DNA of 64,000 nucleotides from CAWAQA01 sp963784065 (GCA_963784065.1 CAWAQA010000003.1:1116001-1180000), one strand, 5' to 3'; positions 25,819 through 35,203 are shown, numbered from the stretch's first letter. Program-made: numbers and translations. Notes: generated from the sequence alone by a model not told the origin.

Positions 25819-26426
25819 GGCGAGACCCCTTCAGCGTCCGACGCAGCGGCCGACGCGAACAGCGAGCATCCAAATACGGACGTGGCCGAGCGACCGGCGC
25901 GTTCGTGGCGGACCAGTCGTTCGACGGCGGTCCGTCCGGCGTTATCGCCCTCGTGACCGCGGGAGGCGGTCAGCCCGCCGCTGAACACCAGGGCGCCGGA
26001 TGCGTCGTAGAGCAGCGCCTGGCCGGACGTGAACGCGCCGAAGCGGGCGGCCTGGCGGCCGTCACGATCGGCGACCACGGTGATCCCGGGTATCGCCGCG
26101 GCCTTCTGCCAGAGTGGTGACCTGACCCAGTCACGGCGTGCGCTCGCTGGCGCGAGCATCAGCACGTAGGTGTCGACGTCGTGTTCGATGTGGGCCTGCA
26201 GCCGCTCGAGCTCGGCGATCGTCGCGCGCGAGCAGCTGCACTGCGGGTGGGTCAGGACGACGAGGGCCGGCCGGCGATGCGGACGGGGGATGAGCTCATT
26301 GTCCGGCCACGTCGCCGGCGCCGAGGCCGCGATTCCGGGTGCGTTCTCGTAATTCCACAGCTGCATCAGCCCGTAGCCGACGCCGGTCGCCCACAGGAGA
26401 AACCCTGCCGTGTACAAAGCACGCAC
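25815..26426 (-). CDS. RedB-like thioredoxin-fold membrane-anchored protein
   Basis: The 203-residue product starts at GTG 26426. One N-terminal membrane helix (LYTAGFLLWATGVGYGLMQLW) would anchor it facing the periplasm. A thioredoxin-like domain follows with THPQCSCSRATI, where Cys63 and Cys65 form a CxC in place of CxxC. LVVLTHP and PGITVVADRDGRQAARFGA are the fold's usual strands. RedB-like proteins commonly sit next to PAS/histidine kinase genes, and here the stop overlaps the kinase start by 4 bases. A redox-sensing partner role is inferred from that coupling. Confidence 0.72.
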   Translation of the reverse strand: MRALYTAGFLLWATGVGYGLMQLWNYENAPGIAASAPATWPDNELIPRPHRRPALVVLTHPQCSCSRATIAELERLQAHIEHDVDTYVLMLAPASARRDWVRSPLWQKAAAIPGITVVADRDGRQAARFGAFTSGQALLYDASGALVFSGGLTASRGHEGDNAGRTAVERLVRHERAGRSATSVFGCSLFASAAASDAEGVSP

Positions 26427-26503
26427 GCGGATGTAATCGGCCGCGACTGGAAATCCTTTAGTCGGCTCCCGGCGGATTCGACGATTGGCGGCTTCCGAAC
26501 GGG

Positions 26504-27255
26504 CTACTCGGGCGCCTGGACACCCACCGCGGCAAAGACGCCGCGCGCCTCGGCCGTCGTGACGAACCGGACAAATTCGGCGGCCGCCTCTGGCGCGCGC
26601 GCGGATGCCATCACGGCGGCGTCGTAGGCCGTGAAATTCTGCACGGCGTCCGGCAGCGGCGCCACCAGCCTGGCCCCTTTCGGTTCGAACAGCCTGATCT
26701 CGGTAATCGCGCCGAACCCGAACTCATTCCCTTTGCCGGCGATCAGGCGCTGCATGACGGCGTCGCCGTTGTCCACGCGCACGATCTTCGTGGCGATCTG
26801 GCGGCGACACCGAGCTGCGCGAGCAACCGCTCGATGTACACGCCCGACGACCCACGGTTGTAGACGACGGCATCGGCAGCAAGGAGGGCTTTCCTGAGGC
26901 TGTCGGCGGTCGAGACGTCGGGCGACGCGGCGCCGCTGCGTACCACGATACCGACGCCGACGCGGCCGACCGTTGTCCGCGTCGCCACGTTGACGAGGCG
27001 ATCCGCCACGGCCTGATCCATGACCGCTTTCGGCGCGATGAGCACATCCCCGGTCTGACCGGCCGCCAGTCGCGCCGTCAGCTGCGGGCCGGTACCGAAT
27101 TCGACCTGCACCGTGTGCCCCGACGCGCGGGTGAACTGCTCGATCCGCCTGACCAGGCCGGGCTCGACCGCGCCGGCGCTCATGACCTTGAGCTGGTCGG
27201 CGGCAACCGTAACAGAGGCGATACCAATGAGCATCGCGACGATCGTGATCTGCAT
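26504..27255 (-). CDS. ModA-like substrate-binding protein, copy 3, frameshifted
   Basis: Starts MQITIVAMLIGIASVTVAADQ (signal peptide). It continues LKVMSAGAVEPGLVRRIEQF, SGHTVQVEFGTGPQLTARLA, GVGIVVRSGAASPDV and NRGSSGVYIERLLAQLGVA. Near 26790 one base is missing (GCCGCCAG where GCCGACCAG would continue), and the C-terminal half (QIATKIVRVDNGDAVMQRLI, then PLPDAVQNFTAYDAAVMA) lies in the next frame to 26504. It is homologous to copies 1 and 2. No transporter genes are adjacent. Confidence 0.75.
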
Positions 27256-27352
27256 ATCCTCGAGCTCCTCGCTCTCACGTGCGTGTGTCTGGCGTAAGCA
27301 TACCCAGCATCGGTCGCGGGCAACAGACCGCGCATGTCACGTGCGGCGCGTC

Positions 27353-27866
27353 TCAACCGCGCGAGCCGCGGATCTGGTAGACGACCGACTCCCGGCCGTT
27401 CGCGTTCCGCCGCGATCCCACGCGGATGCCGCCTATCTTTTCCATCGCCCTCTGCGAGCGCCGATTCTGCGGACCGACGAGAAAGACCACGCTGTTCACG
27501 AACCGGAAGGCGTGCCTGAGCATGAGCGCTTTCATTTCCTTGTTGTAGATGCCGCCCCAATATGCGCCTGGCCAGAAACGTCCACCCGATTTCGATCTCG
27601 CTGCGTCCTTCGTCGTAGCCGTAGAACCGCGACGACCCGATGACGCGGCCGTCTCTGGCGTCGATGGCCACCAGCGCTCCACCGGATTCCTGCGCCTCAC
27701 GGAAGAACTCCCTGAACACCTCCTCCTTGTGGCGGTCGCTGTCCGGGTGCTGCTCCCAGATCAGCGGATCTGAAGCCACGGCGTAAAGATCGTGAAAATC
27801 CTCGGTTCGAAGCGGCCTGAGCACGAGGAGCTCGCCGCGCAACGTGGGTTGGAGATCGAAGGACAT
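27353..27866 (-). CDS. GNAT family N-acetyltransferase, frameshifted
   Basis: Starts MSFDLQPTLRGELLVLRPLR at 27866. It contains EDFHDLYAVASDPLIWEQHP, FFREAQESGGALVAID, RVIGSSRFYGYDEGRSEIEI and GWTFLA, typical of RimJ/RimL-type GNAT enzymes. Near 27572 one extra base moves the continuation YWGGIYNKEMKALMLRHAF into the next frame, which ends with NRRSQRAMEKIGGIRVG and a stop at 27353. The RxxGxA/G acetyl-CoA loop is represented by NRRSQRAMEKIG. The substrate is an amino group of unknown identity. Confidence 0.75.
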
Positions 27867-27942
27867 CAGGGTCATCTCCGCGGGGCGATCGAATGTCCCC
27901 GGTGATACACTGCCGGCACCGCACCGGATGAATGGAGGCCCC

Positions 27943-28893
27943 ATGACGCGCCACTGGATGACGGCTCTCGCAGCGGTGGGCGTCCTCGCCGTTCTCGGGA
28001 CGCCGCGGCCGGCAACGGCCCAGCAGCCAGAGATCGCCACGACCATCGCCTTTACCGAGGGCCCCGCGGTCGACCGGCAAGGCAACGTCTATTTCACCGA
28101 CATCATCAACCAGCGGATCATGCGCCTCAGTTCGGACGGCGTGCTTTCCACATACCGTGAGCGCAGCAACGCGGCCAACGGCCTGCTGATCGATCCGCAG
28201 GAGCGGCTGGTGGCGTGCGAAGGCGCGGAGTTCACGCGGCCCGGCGTGAAGGTGAAGGGCAAGCCTCAGGTCACCCGTACCGATCTGAAGACCGGCAAGA
28301 CCGAGGTGCTCGCCGACAGCTATGACGGCAAGCCCCTGCAGGGCCCGAACGATGTGACCATCGACGGCAAGGGCCGGCTGTACTTCACCGATCCGGCTGG
28401 TGCCGCGGTCTACCGCATCGACGCACCGGGCAAGGTGGCGCGCATTCTCGCCGCGCCCGACATCGAGCGCCCCAACGGCCTTCAGATTTCCCCCGACGAC
28501 ACGAAGCTGTATCTGATCGAGGCCAACCAGGCGCAGGGCGGCGCGCGCATGATTCGCTCGTACGACCTGCAGCCCGATGGCACAGTCCGCAACATGCGGG
28601 TTCACTACAACTTCTATCCCGGCCGCAGTGCCGACGGCATGAGCATCGACACGCAGGGAAACCTCTACGCGTCGGCGGGCATGAACCAGTCGCGCGGCAC
28701 CACGGAAACCCTCGACAACAAGGCCGGCGTCTACGTCATCTCGCCGGCAGGCACGCTGCTCAAGTTCATTCCGATCCCGGAAGACCTGATCACGAACAAC
28801 GGGTTCGGCGGCCCGGACATGAAGACGCTGTATGTGACCGCCGGAAAGAATCTGTACAAGGTGCGAACGGACATCGCCGGCCTGAGCCGATAG
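27943..28893 (+). CDS. SMP-30/gluconolactonase-type beta-propeller, secreted
   Basis: The 316-residue product begins MTRHWMTALAAVGVLAVLGT (signal peptide ending near TAQQ) after GGAGG. FTEGPAVDRQGNVYFTDI carries the first metal-ligand Glu, QGPNDVTIDGKGRLYFTD the Asn ligand, RPNGLQISPDDTKLYLIEA the third, and SADGMSIDTQGNLYAS the catalytic-site Asp. It should be an exported metal-dependent lactonase or esterase. It is followed 63 bases later by the MBL hydrolase gene on the same strand, probably in one operon. Confidence 0.88.
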   Translation: MTRHWMTALAAVGVLAVLGTPRPATAQQPEIATTIAFTEGPAVDRQGNVYFTDIINQRIMRLSSDGVLSTYRERSNAANGLLIDPQERLVACEGAEFTRPGVKVKGKPQVTRTDLKTGKTEVLADSYDGKPLQGPNDVTIDGKGRLYFTDPAGAAVYRIDAPGKVARILAAPDIERPNGLQISPDDTKLYLIEANQAQGGARMIRSYDLQPDGTVRNMRVHYNFYPGRSADGMSIDTQGNLYASAGMNQSRGTTETLDNKAGVYVISPAGTLLKFIPIPEDLITNNGFGGPDMKTLYVTAGKNLYKVRTDIAGLSR

Positions 28894-28956
28894 CGGAGGG
28901 CGACGCACCCGTTCAGCCCTTGTATGCGCGTTCGGTCGCGAAGCGAAGGAGGACGC

Positions 28957-29901
28957 ATGAAAACGTTGACACGCATCATGATGCTCGTGGCCCTCGGTGT
29001 GGCGGTGGTCCTCGCCGGCGGCAATCCCGGCAGCCGCGCCTTCGCCGCCGGCCAGGCTGAGTCGGAGCCGTTGAGCAAGACCTACCGGGTCACCCGTGCC
29101 AGAGACGTCGAGTACCAGAAGATCGAGCCGTTCAAGGTGTTCGACAACCTTTACTACGTCGGCCCGGGCTATGTCTCGGTCTGGCTGCTGACGACGCCGG
29201 AAGGCAACATCCTCTTCGACACGGCGCAAGAGCCTTATGTGGACTATGTCATCGACAACATCCGGAAGGTCGGCGTCGATCCGACGAGCATCAAGTACAT
29301 CATCCTGAGCCACGGACATCTCGACCACGTCGGCGGCGCCGCGAAGATCCAGGAGGCGTCGCGGGCACGCGTCGTGGCGGCCGAAGGAGACTGGACGATG
29401 ATGGAGCAGCTCGGAAGCCGTCCGGGCCGGGGCGGCGGCGCGCCGCCGCGGGTGCCGAAGCGTGACATGGTCGTCAAGGAAGGCGACACGCTGAAGCTCG
29501 GCGGCCAGACGCTCACGTTCCACCTGACACCGGGGCATACGCCGGGCGTGCTGACGACGGAAGGCATCACGTTGTACGACGGCCGCATGCCCTACAAAGC
29601 GATTCTCTGGGGCGGTGCAGGGTATCGCGGCGGGCTCGCGGCAGCGGAAGAGTCGGTCAGGAGCGCCGCGAGAGTCGCGCAGATACAAGGTGTGCAAGTG
29701 AACCTGCAGATCCACAGCTGGGCCGCCGAAGACGGATATCCCGGCGGTGGCGTGCTGGAGCGCGCCTTGAAGCTCAAGTCGCGCAAGCCGGGCGACCCCC
29801 ACCCGTTCGTCGATCCCGCCGTCTTCACGCAGTGGGTCAAGCGAACGCAGGAGGTCGCGGCGAAGGCGGTTGAGGAGGAGAAGCAAAAAGCCGGACGGTG
29901 A
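28957..29901 (+). CDS. Secreted metallo-beta-lactamase-fold hydrolase, subclass B3-like
   Basis: The 314-residue product starts at ATG 28957 after AAGGAGGACGC, with a signal peptide (ARIMMLVAL-type core, cleavage near AFAAGQ). The zinc motif is HGHLDH (His119, His121, Asp123, His124). FHLTPGHTPGVLTT contributes another His, and NLQIHSWAAEDG a late one. The order matches B3-type MBL proteins and the lactonase-like exported relatives common in Acidobacteria. A role in lactone or beta-lactam hydrolysis is possible; the substrate is not shown by sequence. Confidence 0.82.
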   Translation: MKTLTRIMMLVALGVAVVLAGGNPGSRAFAAGQAESEPLSKTYRVTRARDVEYQKIEPFKVFDNLYYVGPGYVSVWLLTTPEGNILFDTAQEPYVDYVIDNIRKVGVDPTSIKYIILSHGHLDHVGGAAKIQEASRARVVAAEGDWTMMEQLGSRPGRGGGAPPRVPKRDMVVKEGDTLKLGGQTLTFHLTPGHTPGVLTTEGITLYDGRMPYKAILWGGAGYRGGLAAAEESVRSAARVAQIQGVQVNLQIHSWAAEDGYPGGGVLERALKLKSRKPGDPHPFVDPAVFTQWVKRTQEVAAKAVEEEKQKAGR

Positions 29902-30117
29902 TGCCCCGGCGCGCCCGTGTGATCCAGGCGGGAACTGGGCCGAATGGCTGAACTTCCCGCCGTCGTCACTCAAGTCGGGACGTGTGCGCTCGACGTCCGA
30001 TCGGCCGCGCCGCAGCGCCTCACAATTTGCGCCACGGGCCGAAGCCTTTGGGTGTATAAGGGGTGACGATCGCGGGTCCGCGCTCCGCGGACAATCGTTA
30101 ATCAGACGCGACATCGG

Positions 30118-30924
30118 TTGAGACGATCGATGATTGCCATTCTTGCTGCCATCGCCTTCCTCGCGCTGGGCGTGATACCGGCTGCGGCTCAGGGGCCGGG
30201 TTACAAGGCGCCACGTACATCGGATTCCAAACCCGACTTGAGCGGGATCTGGCAGGCCCTCAACGAGGCCTATTGGGATATCGAGAGCCACTCGGCGGCG
30301 CCCGGGCCGGTGCAGGCCCTCGGTGCGGCGGGGGCGATTCCCCCGGGTCCCGGCGTCGTGGAAGATGGACCGCTGCCCTACCAGCCCGCGGCCGCGGCGA
30401 AGAAGAAGGAGAACTTCGAAAAGCGCCTGGCGCTCGACCCCGAGATCAAGTGCTACCTGCCGGGTGTGCCGCGCGCCAACTACATGCCCTATCCGTTCCA
30501 GATCCTGCAGACGCCGAAGTACATCATGATGTCCTACACGTTCGCGGGCGCCATCCGCACGATCTACATGGACGATCACGTGGAGGCTCCCGCCGACAGC
30601 TGGATGGGATGGTCGAACGGGCGCTGGGACGGGGAAACGCTGGTCGTCGACACCAAGGGGTTCAACGGGATGACCTGGTTCGACCGGGCGGGGAATTTCC
30701 ACAGCGACGCGCTGCACGTGGTGGAGCGCTACACCGCCGTGAGCCCCGACCGCCTCCAGTACGACGTCACCATCGAGGATCCGAAGGTGTTCACGCGACC
30801 GTGGAAGATGAGCATGTCGCTCTATCGGCGCGTAGAGAAGAACGCGCAAATCATGGAATTCAAGTGCGTGGAGTTCGCCGAAGACTTGATCTACGGACAC
30901 CTGCGCAAGCAGACCGCCAAATAA
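30118..30924 (+). CDS. Uncharacterised secreted protein with PDLSGIW motif
   Basis: A TTG start at 30118 gives MRRSMIAILAAIAFLALGVI, a normal signal peptide with a basic n-region; ATG 30130 is the alternative but lacks the positive charges. The mature part starts SKPDLSGIWQALNEAYWDIE. Conserved-looking segments are PFQILQTPKYIMM, GWSNGRWDGETLVVDTKGF, NFHSDALHVVERYT and VFTRPWKMSMSLYRR. The second half (GRW-GETLVV, VVERYT, TRPWK) matches the gene at 30945, so the two adjacent genes are distant paralogues. Function unknown; common beside DUF6152 genes. Confidence 0.72.
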   Translation: MRRSMIAILAAIAFLALGVIPAAAQGPGYKAPRTSDSKPDLSGIWQALNEAYWDIESHSAAPGPVQALGAAGAIPPGPGVVEDGPLPYQPAAAAKKKENFEKRLALDPEIKCYLPGVPRANYMPYPFQILQTPKYIMMSYTFAGAIRTIYMDDHVEAPADSWMGWSNGRWDGETLVVDTKGFNGMTWFDRAGNFHSDALHVVERYTAVSPDRLQYDVTIEDPKVFTRPWKMSMSLYRRVEKNAQIMEFKCVEFAEDLIYGHLRKQTAK

Positions 30925-30944
30925 CGACGTCAGGGAGCTTCAAT

Positions 30945-31984
30945 ATGAGCCGCCGATTCGTTGCGTCCACGGGTGTTGCGGGGATCGTGGCCGTGGTGGC
31001 GTTGCTGGGATCGATCGCTGTTGACGCGCAGGGCGCCGACGGCCACCGCCACGGCGGCGGCTCCGGCGAAGAAATGGACGCTGTCGCGCACGCCGGACGG
31101 TCAGCCCGATCTGCAGGGCTTCTGGACCAACACCACGTACACACCGCTGGAGCGGCCGGAAGGGATCGACAGGGAGTTCTTCACCCAGGAAGAAGCGCTC
31201 GAACAGGTCAAGCGCCTGGCCGCGGCCGAAAGCGAGCAGACCGAGCCGGGCACGATCCTGGACGTGCACTACGACTTCACGCAGTTCGGGCTGGACCGGA
31301 GCCAGGGCGGGGGCGCCCTGAACCTGCGCACGTCGATGATCGTGGATCCAGCCAACGGACGACTGCCGCCGATGACAGCGGAAGGCGTCAAGCGGAACGC
31401 GGCGCGCGCCGAGGCGAGAAAGCGGGCGGGTGCCGCCACCGACGCCGTGCAGAACCAGTCGCTCAGCGTGCGCTGCATTCTCATGGACCGCAGCGGCCCG
31501 CCCATGCTCGCCGGCGCCTACAACAACAACTACCAGTTCATCCAGACGCCGGGATACGCGATGATTCTCGTCGAGATGCTCCACGACTCGCGCATCATCC
31601 CGCTCGACGGGCGTCCGCATCTGCCCGGCAACGTGCGCCAGTATATGGGCAGCTACCGCGGCCGCTGGGAGGGCGACACGCTCGTCGTCGAGACCACGAA
31701 CTTCACCGACAAGACCGCGTTCCGCGGCTCCAGCCAGAACATGCGCTTGACGGAGCGTTTCACCCGCGTGGACGAGGACACGATCGTTTACAGATTCACG
31801 ATCGACGATCCTGACACGTGGACCAGACCGTGGACGGCAGAGACGCTGATGAAGAAGACCGATAGGTCCGCTGTTCGAGCACGCCTGTCACGAAGGCAAC
31901 TACGGGCTCTATAACACCCTTGCCGGAGCCCGGGCCGAAGAGAAGAAAGCTGCCGAAGAAGCCACTCGGAAAGGGTCGAAGTAG
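30945..31984 (+). CDS. Uncharacterised secreted protein (PDLxGFW family), two frameshifts
   Basis: Starts MSRRFVASTGVAGIVAVVAL (signal peptide). An extra G near 31032 (CAGGGCGCC where CAGGCGCC would continue) breaks the frame. The main body then reads TPDGQPDLQGFWTNTTYTPL, EFFTQEEALEQVKRL, GALNLRTSMIVDP, RCILMDRSGPPMLAGAYNNN, YRGRWEGDTLVVETTNF and TRPWTAETLM. A second extra base near 31868 hides the true C-terminus (FEHACHEGNYGLYNTLAGAR and an Ala/Glu/Lys tail ending at 31984). It is a paralogue of the partial gene at 1-592 and a neighbour of 30118. Unknown role. Confidence 0.75.
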
Positions 31985-32002
31985 CCAGGAGAGGAACGCT
32001 CT

Positions 32003-32416
32003 ATGCGCACGACGCTCCGGGTTGTCATTGCCGGTGTCGGCCTGCTGCTGGCCGCCGCGCCGGTTTCGTCGCATCACGCATTCTCCGCAGAGTTCGACGT
32101 CGAGAAGCCGCTCAAGATTCAGGGGACGCTGGTGAAGTGGGAGATGATCAATCCCCACTCCTGGTTCCACCTCGACGTGAAGGGGCCCGACGGCAGCGTC
32201 GTCAGCTGGATGATCGAAGGCGGCAGCCCGAACCAGCTGATCAGGCTGGGTGTCACGAAGAACACGTTGAAAGCTGGAACCGAGCTCGTCGTCGAAGGCT
32301 ACCGGGCCAGAGACGGCACGAACAAGGGCGTGGGCAGGAGCTTTCTGTTCGCGGATGGACAGCGGCTCTTCCTCGGCGGCTCCGCCGCCGTCGTCGCCCC
32401 CGGCGCGCCCAAGTAG
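32003..32416 (+). CDS. DUF6152 family secreted protein
   Basis: The 137-residue product begins MRTTLRVVIAGVGLLLAAAP with AGGAG upstream. After the signal comes SHHAFSAEFDVEKPLKIQGT, then EMINPHSWFHLDVKGPDG, TELVVEGYRARDGTNKG and RSFLFADGQRLFLGG, the DUF6152 pattern (HHAFSAEFD and INPHSW are diagnostic). It is probably a small OB-like beta-barrel with conserved His residues. It is the last of three exported genes in tandem and is followed by a terminator hairpin. Function unknown. A second family member is at 35204-35596. Confidence 0.85.
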   Translation: MRTTLRVVIAGVGLLLAAAPVSSHHAFSAEFDVEKPLKIQGTLVKWEMINPHSWFHLDVKGPDGSVVSWMIEGGSPNQLIRLGVTKNTLKAGTELVVEGYRARDGTNKGVGRSFLFADGQRLFLGGSAAVVAPGAPK

Positions 32417-32422
32417 GTGAAG

Positions 32423-32456
32423 CGGGAGAGGCGTGGCCATGCGCCGCGCTCTCCCG
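32423..32456 (+). terminator. Probable terminator after DUF6152
   Basis: CGGGAGAG (32423-32430) pairs with CTCTCCCG (32449-32456), and the T-rich TCTCTTGTT follows directly. It lies 7 bases after the DUF6152 stop. Confidence 0.65.
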
Positions 32457-32477
32457 TCTCTTGTTACTCACCAACTC

Positions 32478-32553
32478 GTAGGGGCCGACTTTAGCCGGCT
32501 CGTGAGGTGCGCGATCCAATGTAACGGGCCGGCTGAAAGCCGGCCCCTACGTA
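32478..32553. repeat. Pair of GGCCGGCT palindromes in inverted orientation
   Basis: GTAGGGGCCGACTTTAGCCGG (32478-32498) is followed, after about 25 bases, by GGGCCGGCTGAAAGCCGGCC (from 32526) ending CCTACGTAC. Each is a palindrome, and together they form a larger inverted repeat between convergent genes. Confidence 0.75.
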
Positions 32554-32582
32554 CGTTCGAGTGTAAGTAAGGCGAGGCGGTG

Positions 32583-33621
32583 CTACTTCGCGCGGCCCGC
32601 GAAGCCGCGGGCCACCATCTCGATCCGGTAAAGGGAACCAGCGCCCGCGACGTACAGGGTCCTTTTCTCCGGCCCGCTGAACGCCAGGTTCTGGCAGTCC
32701 GCCGGCGGACACCTCACCGGGATGGTGCCGACGTGCGCGCCCTCGGGGCTCAAGACCTCGACTCCTCCACCGGTGGCGACATAGAGCCGGCCCTCGTTGT
32801 CGATGGTCATACCGTCGGCGAACGTCTTGACGCCACCCAGGCCGTTGTCGCGATTGCTCCGCCCTTCCAGCGTGCCGAAGTCGCGCCGATTGCGCACGCG
32901 GCCGTCAGGCTGGATCTCCCACGCGATGACATGGACGCCGTTCGAGTCGCTGATGTACAGCGTCTTCTCGTCGCGACTGAGCTGGATGCCATTCGGGCGG
33001 ATCATCTTCTCTTCGATCTTGACCGCCTTTCCCCCCGGCGGAATGTAGTACACCGTTGGCGGCAGCCGCGGCGCGAGCGGCTTGCCGGCGTACCGCTTTC
33101 GCAGCTCCTCGGCTTGCTGTGCGGTCAGGCCTGGATCGGTGAAGTACACGCCGCCGTTCCTCGCGACGATCAGGTCGTTGGGGCGGCTGAACGGCTTGCC
33201 ATCGAAGCTGTCGGCGAGCACCGCCTCGCTGCCCGCCGGATGGATCACACCGATCCTCGTCGACCCGTCCCATGCCTGGGCGGAGATCAACCGGCCCTTC
33301 GCATCCTGCGTCACGCCGTGCGATTCATTCGAGTCGGCGACGAGCACCGACACCTGGTTGTTTCTGTCCACCCTGTGAATCCGGCGGGCTCCCGGTTCGG
33401 AAAACACCAGCGTGCCGTCGGCGAGGCCGATCGGATCGTCCAGGCCGCTGAACCCGGTCAGGATCCGTTCGATCGTCGGTACCGCCCTTCACCACGCCCG
33501 GGATGTCGGACGCCGTGCCGACGGCGACCGGCGCCAGCGCCGCCTGACCCCACGCGACGTCGCGCGCTGCCTGCCAGGACAGCACACACACCATGACCGC
33601 GATCGTTGCTGTGACCTTCAC
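32583..33621 (-). CDS. SMP-30/gluconolactonase-type beta-propeller, secreted, frameshifted near N-terminus
   Basis: GTG 33621 begins VKVTATIAVMVCVLSWQAAR, a signal peptide ending near WGQA. The frame breaks near 33478: the expected TIERILTGFSGLDDPIGLAD follows in the next frame, then LVFSEPGARRIHRVDRNNQV, HGVTQDAKGRLISAQ, FSRPNDLIVARNGGVYFTDP, RPNGIQLSRDEKTLYISDSN and FADGMTIDNEGRLYVATGGG, a complete SMP-30 propeller with its metal ligands. It converges on the DUF6152 gene. It is likely an exported lactonase; the single-base break is more likely a sequence error than decay. Confidence 0.78.
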
Positions 33622-33818
33622 ACCACATCCTTTCCCGCGTTTGCCGAGATCCTGCCAGAAAAACCGCGAGGCGCGCACAGAATTCTTCCCGGCACCGCCC
33701 CTGCCCTCCAGCCGGGCGCTCGCGCCGCCCACCGCCCGCCGGCCCGCGATCGCGGCTATGATGTGCAGGCTGAAATCTTGTCAGCTTACGCAGCCTATCT
33801 ACTCATATGGAGGCTTCG

Positions 33819-35123
33819 ATGCGTCGAGCACAGACGAAACCATGCCGCACGGTCTTCATCGCTGGTCTGCTGTTCAGTAGTCTGCTCTTCAGCGCCGCGT
33901 GTTCGTCGCCGGCGACCGAGCAGACGCCGGCGGCGACTGGCGTCACGGTGTTCGAAGGAGCACGGCTCATCGTGGGCGATGACAGCGCGCCCATCGACAA
34001 TGGCGTGCTCGTCGTCGATGACGGCCAAATCGTCCAGGTCGGAAGAGCCGGCGATGTACAGGTTCCGGCGGGCGCGGCTCGCGTGGACCTGGCCGGCAAG
34101 ACCGTCATGCCGGCGATCGTCGATACGCACGTCCACCTCAATAGCAAGAGCCGGGACGAGCTGGTCGAACACCTGCAGCGCAAGGCGTACTACGGCGTCG
34201 GCGTGGCGATGAGCCTGGGGCAGGACGTCACCGAGGCGGCCATCCAGGTGCGCGACGAGACGATTCCCGGTGCGGCCCGGTTGCGTACCGCCGGCCGCGG
34301 CATCTCGGGACCGGAGCCAGGCCGACCCGAGGTTCCGTACTGGGTGTCCACAGAAGCCGAAGCCCGCAAGGCGGTACAGGAGCAGGCCGCCCGGAAAGTG
34401 GACATCATCAAGATCTGGGTGGACGACCGCGATGACATGTTCAAGAAGCTGACTCCCGCCATCTACGGCGCGATCATCGACGAGGCGCACAAGAACGGGC
34501 TCCGCGTCACGGCTCACATTTTCGAGCTCGAGGACGCGAAGGGCCTGCTGCGAGCGGGGCTGGACGCCTTCGCGCACAGCGTGCGCGACAAGGACATCGA
34601 CCAGCAGTTCATGACGCTGATGAAGGAACACCCGCAGGTCACCCTCGTACCGAACCTGCCCGATCGCGGCGTCGCGGTGGACCTGAGCTGGCTGAGCGAC
34701 AGCGTGCCGGCCGAGGAGTTGAAGAAGCTGCAGGCCGCGGCGACCGACCGGCCGGAGGCGCAAAAGGCATACGGGATCCAGGCGCGCAACCTGGCCAAGC
34801 TCAATGCCGCGGGCGTTCCGATCGCGCTCGGGACCGACGGCGGCATCGCCTGGAGCCACCACCTCGAGATGGCGGATATGGTCGCCGCCGGGATGACGCC
34901 GGCCGAGGTCATCACGGCCTCGACGAAGGATGCGGCTGATTTTCTGCGGATGCCCGACGTCGGCGCGCTTCAGCAGGGCAAGAGCGCGGACTTCCTCGTG
35001 CTCGACGCGAATCCGCTCGACGACATTGCCAACACGCGGCGGATCAATGCGGTTTATCTACGCGGCGAGGCCGTTGACCGCGCCGCCATGCGGGCGCGCA
35101 TGATGGGCCGGACGACGGAATGA
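33819..35123 (+). CDS. Amidohydrolase family lipoprotein
   Basis: The 434-residue product starts MRRAQTKPCRTVFIAGLLFS with GGAGGCTTCG upstream; ATG 33807 is an in-frame alternative. The lipobox FSAAC predicts lipid attachment. VDTHVHLNSKSRDELVEHLQ holds the HxH motif, DIIKIWVDD the likely bridging Lys, RVTAHIFELEDAKG and FAHSVRD the next His residues, and IALGTDGG the final Asp. It belongs to the imidazolonepropionase/prolidase-like amidohydrolases (COG1228). It resembles the minus-strand gene at 36591-37925 over its whole length. Substrate unknown. Confidence 0.85.
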   Translation: MRRAQTKPCRTVFIAGLLFSSLLFSAACSSPATEQTPAATGVTVFEGARLIVGDDSAPIDNGVLVVDDGQIVQVGRAGDVQVPAGAARVDLAGKTVMPAIVDTHVHLNSKSRDELVEHLQRKAYYGVGVAMSLGQDVTEAAIQVRDETIPGAARLRTAGRGISGPEPGRPEVPYWVSTEAEARKAVQEQAARKVDIIKIWVDDRDDMFKKLTPAIYGAIIDEAHKNGLRVTAHIFELEDAKGLLRAGLDAFAHSVRDKDIDQQFMTLMKEHPQVTLVPNLPDRGVAVDLSWLSDSVPAEELKKLQAAATDRPEAQKAYGIQARNLAKLNAAGVPIALGTDGGIAWSHHLEMADMVAAGMTPAEVITASTKDAADFLRMPDVGALQQGKSADFLVLDANPLDDIANTRRINAVYLRGEAVDRAAMRARMMGRTTE

Positions 35124-35129
35124 ACTGAA

Positions 35130-35187
35130 GCGGGCAGCGGGCAGCGGCAGAGTGCAGCCGGCAGTCCTCACTGCCCGCTGCCCGCTG
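35130..35187. repeat. Long hairpin built from tandem GCGGGCA units
   Basis: AGCGGGCAGCGGGCAG (35130-35145) is perfectly complementary to 35172-35187, a 16-bp stem. A further GCAGCCGGCAG / CTGCCGGCTGC pair lies next to it. It sits 7 bases after the amidohydrolase stop and before the convergent DUF6152 gene. Confidence 0.75.
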
Positions 35188-35203
35188 CCGGCTGCTCCCT
35201 GGA

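Noticed and set aside
24398..25873. Long minus-strand open frame overlapping the sensor kinase
   Set aside because: It is a shifted frame of the kinase itself; the translation is mostly Arg/Pro/Ala and has no domain, whereas the kinase frame shows PAS, H-box and membrane helices.
27697..30900. Very long open frame on the minus strand (over 1000 codons)
   Set aside because: It is antisense to two well-supported exported proteins and parts of two others that have ribosome-binding sites, signal peptides and family motifs. Its translation is low in hydrophobic cores and rich in Arg/His/Asp, as expected from a shadow frame in GC-rich DNA.
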